From assembly GCF_000702885.1 (NCBI RefSeq), contig NZ_JNKO01000006.1, positions 1 through 64,000 on the forward strand: DNA of 64,000 nt, read 5' to 3'. Below the pieces are notes generated by a model. That model did no database searches. It was not told the origin of the DNA and saw nothing but the letters and a program-made list of their open reading frames with translations. This stretch comes from Oribacterium sp. P6A1. Lineage in GTDB: Bacteria > Bacillota > Clostridia > Lachnospirales > Lachnospiraceae. This document shows positions 11,017-20,396 of the stretch, one piece after another. The translations under genes were made by a program, and so were the position numbers. Within the stretch, counting starts at the first letter, position 1, and every line of letters begins with the position of its first letter.

Positions 11017-11436
11017 ATGCCTACATTTAACCAGTTAGTAAGAAAGGGCAGAACTTCTCAGAAGAAGAAGTCTACCGCACCTGCACTTCAGAAAGGATTC
11101 AACTCTTTAAAGAAGGTGGCAACTAACATTTCCGCTCCTCAGAAGCGTGGTGTATGTACAGCTGTTAAGACAGCTACACCTAAGAAGCCTAACTCAGCTC
11201 TTCGTAAGATCGCCAGAGTAAGACTTTCAAACGGTTTCGAAGTTACATCATACATTCCAGGAGAGGGACACAACCTGCAGGAGCACTCTGTTGTTATGAT
11301 TCGTGGCGGCCGTGTTAAGGATCTTCCTGGTACAAGATACCATATCATCCGTGGAACACTGGATACAGCCGGCGTAGCAAACAGAATGCAGGCTCGTTCA
11401 AAGTACGGTGCAAAGAGACCTAAGGCTAAGAAGTAA
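11017..11436 (+). CDS. rpsL: 30S ribosomal protein S12
   Basis: S12 sits at the decoding centre of the small subunit. The 139-residue protein has the conserved [19 protein letters not shown] segment with the streptomycin-region lysine unchanged, and the [13 protein letters not shown] loop. AAAGGAG lies 6 bp before the ATG. It is the first gene of the str cluster (rpsL-rpsG-fusA-tuf) and has its own promoter, separated from rpoC by a terminator. A 170-bp spacer follows before rpsG; it contains a TATAAT-like box at 11500-11505 without a convincing -35. Confidence 0.98.
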   Translation: MPTFNQLVRKGRTSQKKKSTAPALQKGFNSLKKVATNISAPQKRGVCTAVKTATPKKPNSALRKIARVRLSNGFEVTSYIPGEGHNLQEHSVVMIRGGRVKDLPGTRYHIIRGTLDTAGVANRMQARSKYGAKRPKAKK

Positions 11437-11606
11437 TTTCTTACCACATTAAGTAACAAAGACATGGTTAAAATGACGGATAATGGAACTCATTATTTAT
11501 ATAATAGATGTGTCCTTGTCCGCATGAACTCGCAAAACACTACATTAGGTAGCAGTTGCGTAGAGTACCGATGATCTAAAAACAAATTTTTAAGGAGGGA
11601 AGTAAC

Positions 11607-12077
11607 GTGCCACGTAAAGGACATACTCTGCACAGAGACGTTCTCGCAGACCCAATGTACAATTCAAAGATTGTAACAAAGCTTGTTAACTCCATCATGC
11701 TTGATGGTAAGAAGGGTGTTGCACAGAAGATCGTTTATGGTGCATTCGAAATTGTCGCAGAGAAGAGCGGCAAGGAAGCTACAGAAGTATTTGAAGAGGC
11801 TATGAACAACATCATGCCTGTTCTTGAAGTTAAGGCTAAGCGTATCGGTGGTGCCACATATCAGGTACCTATGGAGGTTAAGCCTGAGAGACGTCAGACA
11901 CTTGGCCTTCGTTGGCTTACAGAGTTCTCACGTAAGAGATCTGAGAAGACTCAGGCTGAGAGACTCGCTAACGAGATCATGGATGCTGCAAACAACACCG
12001 GTGCAGCTGTAAAGCGTAAGGAAGAGATGCATAGAATGGCTGAGGCTAACAAGGCATTCGCGCACTACAGATTCTAA
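11607..12077 (+). CDS. rpsG: 30S ribosomal protein S7
   Basis: S7 is a primary 16S rRNA-binding protein that organises the head of the small subunit. It is 156 residues, the standard length, beginning PRKGHT and ending HYRF. It starts with GTG, preceded by AAGGAGGGA; no in-frame ATG nearby fits. fusA follows after 15 bp, so the two are translated from the same message. Confidence 0.97.
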   Translation: MPRKGHTLHRDVLADPMYNSKIVTKLVNSIMLDGKKGVAQKIVYGAFEIVAEKSGKEATEVFEEAMNNIMPVLEVKAKRIGGATYQVPMEVKPERRQTLGLRWLTEFSRKRSEKTQAERLANEIMDAANNTGAAVKRKEEMHRMAEANKAFAHYRF

Positions 12078-12092
12078 TAGGAGGGAAACACT

Positions 12093-14213
12093 TTGGCTAC
12101 CAGAGAATATTCACTTGATCATACAAGAAATATTGGTATTATGGCACATATCGATGCCGGTAAGACTACACTGACAGAGCGTATCCTCTTCTATACAGGT
12201 GTTAATCACAAGATCGGTGATACACATGAAGGTACAGCAACAATGGACTGGATGGAGCAGGAGCAGGAGCGTGGTATCACTATCACATCCGCTGCTACAA
12301 CCTGTCACTGGACACAGGAATTTGAGCATAAGAAGATTCCTGGTGCTCCAGAGTACAGAATCAACATTATCGATACTCCGGGTCACGTAGACTTCACTGT
12401 TGAGGTTGAGCGTTCACTTAGAGTTCTTGATGGTGCTGTAGGTGTATTTGATGCTAAATCAGGTGTAGAGCCACAGTCAGAGAACGTTTGGAGACAGGCT
12501 GATACATATCACGTACCTAGAATGGCATTCATCAACAAGATGGATATCGTAGGTGCAGATTTCTTCCATTCTGTTCAGACAATCGTTGATCGTCTTGGTA
12601 AGAACTGCGTTATGGTTCAGATTCCTATCGGACGTGAAGACACATACGTAGGTCTCATCGACCTTATGGAGATGAAGGCTTACTACTATAAGGATGATAA
12701 GGGCGAGGACATCGAGATTACTGATGTTCCTGCTGATATGGCTGATCAGGCTGAAGAGTACCACACAAAGATGGTAGAGCAGATCGCTGAGCTTGATGAG
12801 GAGCTTATGGAGAAGTATCTCGAGGGTGAAGAGCTCACTATCGAGGAAATGAAGAAGGCTCTTCGTAAGGCTACTATTGCAGGTGACGCTATTCCATGTC
12901 TCTGCGGTACAGCTTACAGAAACAAGGGCGTTCAGAAGCTTCTTGATGCTGTTATCGATTATCTTCCTGCTCCTACAGATGTTCCTGATGTTACAGGTAC
13001 AGATCTGGACGGCAATGAGGATTCAAGACCTTCATCTGATGAGGCTCCATTCTCAGCTCTTGCATTCAAGATCATGACTGATCCATTCGTAGGAAAGCTT
13101 GCATACTTCCGTGTATATTCAGGTACACTTAAGACAGGTTCTTACTGCCTGAACTCTACAAAGGATAAGAAGGAGAGAGTTGGACGTCTTCTCCAGATGC
13201 ACGCTAACAAGAGACAGGAGCTTGATGAGGTATTCTCAGGTGATATCGCAGCTGCTGTAGGTTTCAAGACTACAACAACAGGTGATACTATCTGTGATGA
13301 TCAGCATCCTATCATTCTTGAGTCTATGGAATTCCCTGAGCCTGTTATCTCTGTTGCTATCGAGCCTAAGACCAAGGCTTCACAGGGTAAGATGACAGAC
13401 GCTCTTGCAAAGCTTGCTGAAGAGGATCCTACATTCCGTGTAAGAACTGATGAAGAGACAGGTCAGACAATTATCTCAGGTATGGGTGAGCTTCACCTTG
13501 AGATCATCGTTGATCGTCTTCTCCGTGAGTTCCATGTAGAAGCAAACGTAGGTGCTCCTCAGGTTGCTTATAAGGAGACATTTACTAAGGCTGTTGATGT
13601 ACAGGGCCGTTATGTTCACCAGTCCGGTGGTTCAGGTATGTACGGTGACTGTAAGGTTAAGTTCGAGCCTATGGACGCAAACGCTGAAGAGACCTTCAAG
13701 TTTGAGTCAACTGTTGTCGGCGGATCTATCCCTAAGGAGTACATCCCTGCTATCGAAAAGGGTATCAGAAACGCTGCTCAGTCAGGTATCCTCGCAGGAT
13801 ATCCGGTTCTTGGTATTCACGCTAATGTTTACGACGGTTCATACCATGATGTCGATTCTAACGAGCGTGCATTCGAGTTCGCAGGTTCTATCGCATTCAA
13901 GACAGCTATGGAGAAGGCAGATCCAGTTCTTCTTGAGCCTATCATGAAGGTTGAGATCGTAACTCCTGAGGAGTACATGGGTAACGTTATCGGCGATGTA
14001 AACTCTCGTCGTGGACGTATCGAGAGCATGGAGGACATCCCATCAGGTAAGCAGGTTAACGGTTTCGTTCCTCTTGCTGAGATGTTCGGATACGCAACAG
14101 ACCTTCGTTCAAAGACACAGGGTCGTGCAAACTACTCAATGTTCTTTGATCACTATGAGAAGTGCCCTAAGAGCGTTCAGGACGCTGTTCTCAAGGAGAG
14201 AAACGGTAAGTAA
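12093..14213 (+). CDS. fusA: Elongation factor G
   Basis: This GTPase drives ribosomal translocation and ribosome recycling. The protein is 706 residues with the G1 motif AHIDAGKTT at residues 18-26, the switch [11 protein letters not shown] and the NKMD guanine-specificity motif, followed by the standard domains II-V. It starts with TTG, 15 bp after rpsG, behind AGGAGGG. Together with the GTG of rpsG and the TTG of ftsW, it shows that strong ribosome binding sites are paired with non-ATG starts here. A hairpin and a separate tuf promoter follow. Confidence 0.97.
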   Translation: MATREYSLDHTRNIGIMAHIDAGKTTLTERILFYTGVNHKIGDTHEGTATMDWMEQEQERGITITSAATTCHWTQEFEHKKIPGAPEYRINIIDTPGHVDFTVEVERSLRVLDGAVGVFDAKSGVEPQSENVWRQADTYHVPRMAFINKMDIVGADFFHSVQTIVDRLGKNCVMVQIPIGREDTYVGLIDLMEMKAYYYKDDKGEDIEITDVPADMADQAEEYHTKMVEQIAELDEELMEKYLEGEELTIEEMKKALRKATIAGDAIPCLCGTAYRNKGVQKLLDAVIDYLPAPTDVPDVTGTDLDGNEDSRPSSDEAPFSALAFKIMTDPFVGKLAYFRVYSGTLKTGSYCLNSTKDKKERVGRLLQMHANKRQELDEVFSGDIAAAVGFKTTTTGDTICDDQHPIILESMEFPEPVISVAIEPKTKASQGKMTDALAKLAEEDPTFRVRTDEETGQTIISGMGELHLEIIVDRLLREFHVEANVGAPQVAYKETFTKAVDVQGRYVHQSGGSGMYGDCKVKFEPMDANAEETFKFESTVVGGSIPKEYIPAIEKGIRNAAQSGILAGYPVLGIHANVYDGSYHDVDSNERAFEFAGSIAFKTAMEKADPVLLEPIMKVEIVTPEEYMGNVIGDVNSRRGRIESMEDIPSGKQVNGFVPLAEMFGYATDLRSKTQGRANYSMFFDHYEKCPKSVQDAVLKERNGK

Positions 14214-14245
14214 TTACCACTTCTTCTAAAAAATCAAAAAAAGTC

Positions 14246-14288
14246 AGTATTTTTGGGCTCAGAAACCAATCTGATGCCCAAAAATACT
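14246..14288. terminator. fusA-tuf intergenic terminator hairpin
   Basis: A 13-bp perfect stem AGTATTTTTGGGC / GCCCAAAAATACT (14246-14258 / 14276-14288). On the plus strand it is preceded by A-runs but not followed by a clear T-run; on the minus strand the T-run is good. Termination or mRNA protection after fusA are both possible. Confidence 0.55.
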
Positions 14289-14316
14289 TGATAAAATAAT
14301 ATTTCAATGTTAAAAT
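14288..14316 (+). promoter_or_regulatory. Predicted tuf promoter
   Basis: TTGATA (14288-14293), a 17-bp spacer and TAAAAT (14311-14316). The -35 touches the 3' arm of the preceding hairpin. A leader of about 120 bases with hairpins follows. Confidence 0.6.
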
Positions 14317-14356
14317 CATGTTTGCTGATTGCTTAGAGGATACTCTGAGCAGTTTT

Positions 14357-14398
14357 GCAGTATGTACTGCACGGAGCATGCGAGCGCATGCATGGTGC
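14357..14398. repeat. Hairpins in the tuf leader
   Basis: GCAGTA/TACTGC (14357-14362 / 14365-14370) is followed by GCATGC-gagc-GCATGC (14376-14391), flanked by GCAC/GTGC (14369-14372 / 14395-14398). The string GCACGGAGCA is shared with the palindrome at 10771-10800. Confidence 0.5.
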
Positions 14399-14445
14399 TT
14401 GACATGATTTTCGTTGTATTACATTTTCCAGGAGGGATTTAAAAA

Positions 14446-15639
14446 ATGGCAAAGGCACATTTCGAAAGAACTAAGCCACATGTTAACATCGGTACTATCG
14501 GTCACGTTGACCATGGTAAAACAACTCTTACAGCTGCTATCACAGCAGTTCTCGCTGACAGACTTGGACTTGATCCAGCTGTTCCTTTCGATCAGATCGA
14601 TAAGGCACCAGAGGAGAGAGAAAGAGGAATCACTATCAACTCTGCACACGTTGAGTACGAGACAGAGAACCGTCACTATGCTCACGTTGACTGTCCTGGC
14701 CACGCTGACTATGTAAAGAACATGATCACTGGTGCTGCACAGATGGATGGTGCTATCCTCGTTGTTGCTGCTACTGATGGTGTTATGGCTCAGACAAGAG
14801 AGCACATCCTTCTTGCTCGTCAGGTAGGTGTTCCTGCTATCGTTGTATTCCTTAACAAGTGCGATATGGTTGATGATGATGAGCTTCTTGAGCTCGTTGA
14901 GATGGAGGTTAGAGACCTTCTTAACGAGTACGAGTTCCCAGGCGATGAAATTCCAGTTATCCGTGGTTCAGCTCTTAAGGCACTTGAGGATCCTAAGTCT
15001 GAGTGGGGCGACAAGATTCTTGAGCTCATGGCTCAGGTTGATTCTTATATCCCAGCTCCTGCTCGTGAGACAGATAAGCCTTTCCTTATGCCAGTTGAGG
15101 ACGTATTCACAATCACAGGTCGTGGTACAGTTGCTACAGGCCGTGTAGAGCGTGGTGTTCTTCACCTTAACGATGAAGTAGAAATAGTAGGTATCTCTGA
15201 GGAGACTCAGAAGACAGTCGTAACAGGTATCGAGATGTTCCGTAAGACTCTTGATGATGCTGAGGCTGGTGATAACGTAGGTCTTCTCCTTCGTGGTATC
15301 AACCGTGACCAGATCGAGAGAGGTCAGGTTCTTTGTAAGCCAGGTTCTGTAAAGTGCCACAGCAAGTTCCAGGCTCAGGTTTACGTTCTTACAAAGGATG
15401 AAGGTGGACGTCATACTCCTTTCTTCACAAACTACAGACCTCAGTTCTATTTCAGAACAACTGACGTTACAGGTGTTTGCCACCTTCCAGAGGGTACAGA
15501 GATGTGCATGCCTGGTGATAACACAGAGATGAGCGTTGAGCTTATTCACCCTGTAGCTATGGAAGAGGGTCTTCGTTTCGCTATCCGTGAGGGTGGTAGA
15601 ACTGTAGGATCAGGAAGAGTTGTTTCTATCACAGAGTAA
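14446..15639 (+). CDS. tuf: Elongation factor Tu
   Basis: EF-Tu delivers aminoacyl-tRNA to the ribosome. The protein is 397 residues with the P-loop GHVDHGKTT at residues 19-27, [12 protein letters not shown] and the three-domain organisation. CAGGAGGG precedes the ATG. A hairpin and its own promoter separate it from fusA, so it can be expressed beyond the str operon. A strong terminator with a TTCG loop ends it at 15675-15709. Codon choice is restricted, as expected for a very highly expressed gene. Confidence 0.98.
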   Translation: MAKAHFERTKPHVNIGTIGHVDHGKTTLTAAITAVLADRLGLDPAVPFDQIDKAPEERERGITINSAHVEYETENRHYAHVDCPGHADYVKNMITGAAQMDGAILVVAATDGVMAQTREHILLARQVGVPAIVVFLNKCDMVDDDELLELVEMEVRDLLNEYEFPGDEIPVIRGSALKALEDPKSEWGDKILELMAQVDSYIPAPARETDKPFLMPVEDVFTITGRGTVATGRVERGVLHLNDEVEIVGISEETQKTVVTGIEMFRKTLDDAEAGDNVGLLLRGINRDQIERGQVLCKPGSVKCHSKFQAQVYVLTKDEGGRHTPFFTNYRPQFYFRTTDVTGVCHLPEGTEMCMPGDNTEMSVELIHPVAMEEGLRFAIREGGRTVGSGRVVSITE

Positions 15640-15674
15640 TTCTTACTATTCCGTATTAATATGATATAGTTAAA

Positions 15675-15709
15675 AGAAGCACTGAGATTCGTCTCGGTGC
15701 TTCTTTTTT
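15675..15709 (+). terminator. tuf terminator
   Basis: A 13-bp stem AGAAGCACTGAGA / TCTCGGTGCTTCT with a TTCG tetraloop, followed by T residues to 15709. Confidence 0.9.
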
Positions 15710-15772
15710 AAAAATTATAATCTTCATTAAAATGATATAAAATGCTAAGCTTATGTTAAAAATCAACGCCCT

Positions 15773-15801
15773 TTGACACTTTTTTCTTCAAGAGCCATAT
15801 T
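15773..15801 (+). promoter_or_regulatory. Promoter of the FN3/repeat protein operon
   Basis: TTGACA (15773-15778), a 17-bp spacer and CATATT (15796-15801). Confidence 0.55.
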
Positions 15802-15893
15802 GTAAAATATAGATGTATGATTATGCCTTTATTACGGCGGCATAGAATCTTAAATACTTTATTTTGATGATATATATTAAAAAGGGGGATCAA

Positions 15894-16898
15894 ATGAAGA
15901 TCTTTAGCAGAGCAATCATAATGGCGGCTGTTATGTCTATGACCTTAACTTTGTCAGCATTTGCCGGTGATGCACCTTCAGGTGTAAGCATTGAAAGCAG
16001 CGGAGCGGATATCACGGTTTCATGGTCAGAACCGGACTTTGACGGAGTTGATAAGTATCAGGTCCAGATTTTAAAGAAGAGCAGTTCCAGTACTGGAAAT
16101 GATACTACTTATAAGACCATAACCACCGATTCTGATGAAACTTCGGTTGATGTCACGGTTACTCAGAAAGGATATTTCCGTGCAAGAGTAAGAGCAAGAG
16201 ATGTAAACAATAAGTGGCATGACTGGTCAGAAAAAACTGACACAGTAACAGTAAAGTCTGAGGATGTAGGAAAAGGAACCGGATCAGGCGGAACATCTAC
16301 GGTTGTATATACACAAAACTATACCGGCGGTAATGCTTCCTACAACTTAAACGGCACAACATACAATACCATGACATGGGGGCCTACAGCAGGAAATCTT
16401 GCAAACACAGGTTTGACAACATTGTCAGATCCTACTGCCATGAATCCGACTACTAACGGTGTGTACAGCTCTTCATCAAGTGTTGTGAACAGTATGAAAG
16501 TAGTTGCCAATACCTATGCCCATGACGGATGGCAGTTTGAGAACAACGGTATGTGGTATCTGAATCCTGACGGAACATATCCTGTCAGCACATGGAAGGA
16601 AATTGACGGAGAATTTTATCATTTCAATCCTTCAGGTTACCTTGAAGTGAATACATGGGTTCTTGAGTCAAATCAGAAATGGAGATATGTAGGGGCCGAT
16701 GCAAAGATGTCTAAGGGCTGGAAGCAGATACTTGGCAAGTGGTATTACTTTAGTCTTGCAAGCGGAGAGCTTCAGGGACCGGGACTTATCACAGTTGATG
16801 GCAAGTACTATTACATCGACAGAGATGGAGCCAGAGTTGAGAACAGCATAGTCGGTGGATACTATTACGGAGCGGATGGAGCATTAACTAATGGATAA
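15894..16898 (+). CDS. Secreted FN3-domain protein with cell-wall-binding-like repeats
   Basis: The 334-residue product starts with a Sec signal peptide (MKIFSRAI... hydrophobic, cleavage near AFA-GD at about residue 24). Next comes a fibronectin type III-like domain (about 28-125) with the core pattern ITVSWSEPDFDGVDKYQVQI. A Gly/Thr/Asn-rich linker follows, then a C-terminal set of aromatic repeats (about 215-334: GMWYLNPDG, GEFYHFNPSG, GKWYYFSLASG, GKYYYIDRDG, GYYYGADG) like choline-binding or glucan-binding cell-wall repeats. I infer a surface-associated protein; no enzymatic domain is seen. An in-frame ATG at 15864 would add ten residues, but AAGGGGGA fits the ATG at 15894. The stop overlaps the next gene by 8 bases, which suggests translational coupling. 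Confidence 0.85.
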   Translation: MKIFSRAIIMAAVMSMTLTLSAFAGDAPSGVSIESSGADITVSWSEPDFDGVDKYQVQILKKSSSSTGNDTTYKTITTDSDETSVDVTVTQKGYFRARVRARDVNNKWHDWSEKTDTVTVKSEDVGKGTGSGGTSTVVYTQNYTGGNASYNLNGTTYNTMTWGPTAGNLANTGLTTLSDPTAMNPTTNGVYSSSSSVVNSMKVVANTYAHDGWQFENNGMWYLNPDGTYPVSTWKEIDGEFYHFNPSGYLEVNTWVLESNQKWRYVGADAKMSKGWKQILGKWYYFSLASGELQGPGLITVDGKYYYIDRDGARVENSIVGGYYYGADGALTNG

Positions 16899-17910
16899 AA
16901 AGCTTAAAGACCTTGATGACGTAAACAAGGCACTGAAAGAAAATCCCGTCGAAGAGGTCGCGGAGCGTAGAAGAGTTGGACGTCGCCAGACAGCGATGCA
17001 CAGAGCTGGGGCCCTGAATATGGAAGAGCTCAGAGGGCTCATCACCATACCGGTTATTGTTGTCATACTAATGATCATAATTGTCGCGGTAGATAAGGAT
17101 CCTGCGGAAGCCGTAGAAACAGCAGCGGTTAAAGAAACGGTTGTTGCGGAAACAGTAGCTGTTCAGGAGACCGAAACCGAGAAGGAAACAGAAGACCCTA
17201 CAATAGTAAGAGAGTACTATGATGAGTATCTTACTTCTTTCTTCCAGCAGTATTTTGATGCGAGACTGCAGGCAGATGTGGACAAGCTCTATGAACTTAC
17301 CGGAGTCACAAATCAGACTGAAGAGCAGAAAGCACTTCTTCAGTCACAGCTGCAGACTCAGTCCGGATATATAGAGGGATATACGAACATAAAACAGTTT
17401 GCGGTAAAGGCTCTTGAAGAAAATTCAAAGCTTGTATTTGTTACCTATGATGTTAAGTTCAGGAGAGTAGAGACAGCAGCTCCCGGAATCATGTACTGCT
17501 ATGTAAAGGTAAATGATCAGAACCAGTTTGAAATCATTGAGAATCTTACTTCTGACCAGACGAAGTTTGTCAATGAATATGTGAGAGGCCATGAAGAGGT
17601 TCAGGAGCTTATTAACAGCAGCAATTCAAAGCTTCTTCAGGCAATCTCAAGTGATGAACGTCTTGCGGTAATATATGATGCATTCCAGAGCGGACGTATC
17701 TACACTGACAGTCAGGAAAAAATAGACAGTCAGGTGTCACTTATAGAAGTGGCGGGAACTGAGGTTGTTACAACCACCGAGACGGATACCGCTGCTGAAA
17801 GTGAAACTGCTGCTGAGAGCGAAACCTCCACTGAAAGTGAAACTGCCGCAGAAAGCGGAACTGCCGCTGCCGCAGAGTCCACTGAAGCCGTGGCGGAGTC
17901 GGTAAACTAA
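16891..17910 (+). CDS. Membrane-anchored protein with Ser/Thr/Glu-rich tail
   Basis: This 339-residue protein has a charged, basic N-terminal cytoplasmic segment (about 1-45), one transmembrane helix (about residues 50-70, GLITIPVIVVILMIIIVAV) and an extracellular part. A Glu/Thr-rich stalk leads to a helical domain (about 108-235; YDEYLTSFFQQYFDARLQADVDKLYELTG) that looks like a putative ligand-interaction domain. The last 50 residues are near-repeats of ESETAAESET type. It starts inside the stop region of the preceding secreted protein, so the pair is probably made in fixed ratio and may act together at the cell wall. I do not recognise a family with confidence. A strong terminator follows. 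Confidence 0.8.
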   Translation: MDKKLKDLDDVNKALKENPVEEVAERRRVGRRQTAMHRAGALNMEELRGLITIPVIVVILMIIIVAVDKDPAEAVETAAVKETVVAETVAVQETETEKETEDPTIVREYYDEYLTSFFQQYFDARLQADVDKLYELTGVTNQTEEQKALLQSQLQTQSGYIEGYTNIKQFAVKALEENSKLVFVTYDVKFRRVETAAPGIMYCYVKVNDQNQFEIIENLTSDQTKFVNEYVRGHEEVQELINSSNSKLLQAISSDERLAVIYDAFQSGRIYTDSQEKIDSQVSLIEVAGTEVVTTTETDTAAESETAAESETSTESETAAESGTAAAAESTEAVAESVN

Positions 17911-17939
17911 AACTGAATAATCGCACTCTTGTGAGACCT

Positions 17940-17978
17940 AATAACAGGCGGATGTTTTCTGCCTGTTATTTTTTTTTT
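17940..17978 (+). terminator. Terminator of the FN3 operon
   Basis: A 10-bp stem AATAACAGGC / GCCTGTTATT (17940-17949 / 17961-17970) with T residues to 17978. Confidence 0.9.
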
Positions 17979-18025
17979 GATCTCTAAAGTTTAGAGGGTG
18001 TCCATAAAGTGTACACCCTGCAAAG
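17979..18025. repeat. Possible solitary IS end or palindromic relic
   Basis: GATCTCTAAAGTTTAGAGGG (17979-17998) differs little from the left end of the IS at base 1 (GATCTCCAAAGTTTAGTGGG) and is itself a palindrome (CTCTAAA-G-TTTAGAG). It continues into GGGTGT...ACACCC (17996-18001 / 18019-18024). No transposase is nearby. It may be a leftover terminal repeat; chance similarity is possible. The rest of 18025-18230 holds a CATGGAGT/ACTCCATG hairpin (near 18144-18181) but no gene. Confidence 0.3.
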
Positions 18026-18230
18026 GACATAAATAGAGGAATTTAACTCGCGGAAATACTTGAAATGGCTATTTATATATAAGATAATTAAATAAGTTTA
18101 GATTATAGTGGGGGGAAATGGGATGACAACCTTGCCGTAGGGGCATGGAGTCTGGTTTTATGAAAATATCGGAACTCCATGTGGCATTGGTAAAACTTTA
18201 TTGGTTTTAAGTTATTCCGGAGTAGATTAA

Positions 18231-19142
18231 ATGAAAAGAAATGATATACCGAAAAACATTGCATTGAGGTTTGCAGTGACATTTGCCATTGCAATGGTGG
18301 TTTTGCTTGGAAGTATTATAAAGACAGATTCCTATAATTCCAGAAAACATGATTTATCTATATCAGGCACGGAATTGTTTACAAAGAAAGAGCCTCTTGA
18401 AAACGGAGTAGGTATATCTGCTTCTACCCGTGAAAGCACCTGGTCGAAAGCATTTGATCTGAACAATGAAGGAATAGATGAACACAATTTTCAGGCATAT
18501 ACAGTTGATTTTACTGTTTCGAATGAAACAAAGGATCAGGTGTCGGATTATTACTTCAGATTAAATTTCAATAGTCAGGCGTTTTTGCTGTCAGCATGGA
18601 ACGGACATGTGGAGTTTCATCAGAATACTGATAAGGGTGAGATTGTAGATACTGTTTACGACACCCGGCATAATCATGTATTTCCGGATCGGGGAAGACC
18701 TGGCTGAAGCTGTTTCTATGGATCTTGAGTATTCTTTTCACAGACATTTGACGGCGGAACCCTTATTCTAGGTAAACCCGACAGGCTGACGGATGATGAG
18801 TTTAAGGTCATTAAATCTCATACCGAGCGGGGCGGAGCCATACTTAAGCACTTTAAGAGCCTGAAAAATGTGGAAGAAGGTGCATTGTACCATCATGAAA
18901 GATATGATGGAAGAGGTTATCCTGAGGGAAGGGCAGGAGAGGACATACCCCTTATTGCAAGGATCATATGTGTGGCAGATTCCTATGATGCCATGAATTC
19001 CGACAGAGTATACAGAAAGAGGCTTTCAAGGGAGCGGGTTATCGAAGAAATAGAAAACGGAAAAGGCAAGCAGTTCGATCCGAATATTGCGGATATCATG
19101 CTTCGGCTTATAAAAAACAACAAACTGGAATTTGATGACTGA
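18231..19142 (+). pseudogene. Decayed HD-GYP sensor protein
   Basis: Three fragments of one gene remain in different frames. The first (18231-18707) has a start behind GGAG, a transmembrane helix and the beginning of an extracellular sensor domain. A second piece in the +1 frame ends at TAEPLF before a stop near 18770. The third (to 19142) is the C-terminal half of an HD-GYP phosphodiesterase, with LGKPDRLTDDEF, HHERYDGRGYP (the GYP signature) and the DSYDAMNSDRVYRK motif. The central part of the sensor, the second membrane helix and the HD metal-binding residues are missing. HD-GYP proteins usually degrade cyclic di-GMP; this copy cannot be a functional enzyme as it stands. A sequencing error could explain one frame change but not the deletions. 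Confidence 0.8.
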
Positions 19143-19161
19143 GATGTCGAAATATTCATGG

Positions 19162-19192
19162 ATCCCCATTTGCAGATGCAGATGGGGATTTT
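19162..19192 (+). terminator. Terminator after the HD-GYP pseudogene
   Basis: ATCCCCAT / ATGGGGAT (19162-19169 / 19182-19189), extended inward by TGCA/TGCA, with a short T-run. Confidence 0.6.
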
Positions 19193-19343
19193 AGTTATGG
19201 AAAGAAAGTAATATGTGTTATATAATAAACGGTATTTGCTAAATGGCAAATAAACTGTCAGAAAGGGTAATTTCATTATTCTGATGGTTAAGAACAGAGT
19301 TTAAATTGTAATATAGATAGAAAGTAGAGATTTATAAGATAAA

Positions 19344-20396
19344 ATGGAAACAAAAGACTTTTATTATGATTTACCGGAAGAGCTTATAGCACAGGATCCG
19401 CTGGAGAAGCGCTCGGATTCAAGACTTCTTCTTGTGGATAAGAACACAGGAAATATAGAGCATAAGCATTTTTATGATATCATCAACTATCTTCACAAGG
19501 GGGACTGTCTTGTTATCAATGACACAAAAGTTATTCCGGCAAGACTTCACGGGGTAAAGGAAGAGACAGGAGCCCATATTGAGGTTCTTCTTTTACAGAG
19601 AAAGTCTGCAACTGACTGGGAGTGTCTCGTTAAGCCCGGAAAGAAGATGAGAAACGGCGCAAGAGTCAGCTTTGGTGAAGGACTCCTGAAGGGAGAGGTC
19701 ATCGATACAATAGATGACGGAAACCGTATCATCCGTTTCGAGTTTGAAGGTATCTGGGAAGAGGTTCTGGATAAGCTTGGAGAAATGCCTATTCCGCCTT
19801 ACATCCATCATCAGTTAAAGGAGAGGGAGCGATACAATACGGTATATGCTAAAAATGACGGTTCAGCCGCCGCGCCTACCGCAGGTCTGCATTGGACAAA
19901 AGAGCTTCTTCAGGCGGTAAAGGATAAGGGAGTTGAGATTGCTCATGTTACTCTGCATGTTGGTCTCGGAACTTTCAGACCTGTAAAGGCTGACAAGATC
20001 GAGGAGCATCACATGCACAGTGAGTTCTATATCATTGAGCAGTCTGAGGCTGACAAGATAAACAGGACACATGCGGAGGGAGGAAGAGTTATCTGTACAG
20101 GTACAACTTCCTGCAGAACCATTGAATCTGCGGCCCTTCCTGACGGTACCATCCCGGCCACATCCGGCTGGACAAGCATCTTTATCTATCCGGGATATAA
20201 GTTCAAGTGCATGGATGCTCTCATCACCAACTTCCATCTTCCGGAGTCTACCCTTGTCATGCTGGTGTCGGCATTTGCCGGAAGGGAGCATGTGCTCAAT
20301 GCCTATAACGAAGCAGTAAGGGAGAAGTACCGTTTCTTCAGCTTCGGAGATGCATGTTTCTTCGCGGATTTCAGAAATAGTTCCATGGAGGAATAG
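19344..20396 (+). CDS. queA: tRNA queuosine synthesis: SAM tRNA ribosyltransferase-isomerase
   Basis: QueA transfers and isomerises the ribosyl group of S-adenosylmethionine onto preQ1 in tRNA to make epoxyqueuosine. The product is 350 residues, the full family length. Family landmarks are visible: [14 protein letters not shown] at the N-terminus, [16 protein letters not shown], the central [10 protein letters not shown] and [14 protein letters not shown] segments, and [15 protein letters not shown]. Its stop codon is immediately followed by the rluF start, so the two RNA-modification genes are co-transcribed, with ligA overlapping next. Ribosome binding upstream of the ATG is weak (AAAGTAGAGA). 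Confidence 0.96.
   Translation: METKDFYYDLPEELIAQDPLEKRSDSRLLLVDKNTGNIEHKHFYDIINYLHKGDCLVINDTKVIPARLHGVKEETGAHIEVLLLQRKSATDWECLVKPGKKMRNGARVSFGEGLLKGEVIDTIDDGNRIIRFEFEGIWEEVLDKLGEMPIPPYIHHQLKERERYNTVYAKNDGSAAAPTAGLHWTKELLQAVKDKGVEIAHVTLHVGLGTFRPVKADKIEEHHMHSEFYIIEQSEADKINRTHAEGGRVICTGTTSCRTIESAALPDGTIPATSGWTSIFIYPGYKFKCMDALITNFHLPESTLVMLVSAFAGREHVLNAYNEAVREKYRFFSFGDACFFADFRNSSMEE

Noticed and set aside
14399-14404. TTGACA close to tuf as its -35
   Set aside because: No -10 at suitable spacing, and the start would fall at the ribosome binding site; the promoter at 14288-14316 fits better.
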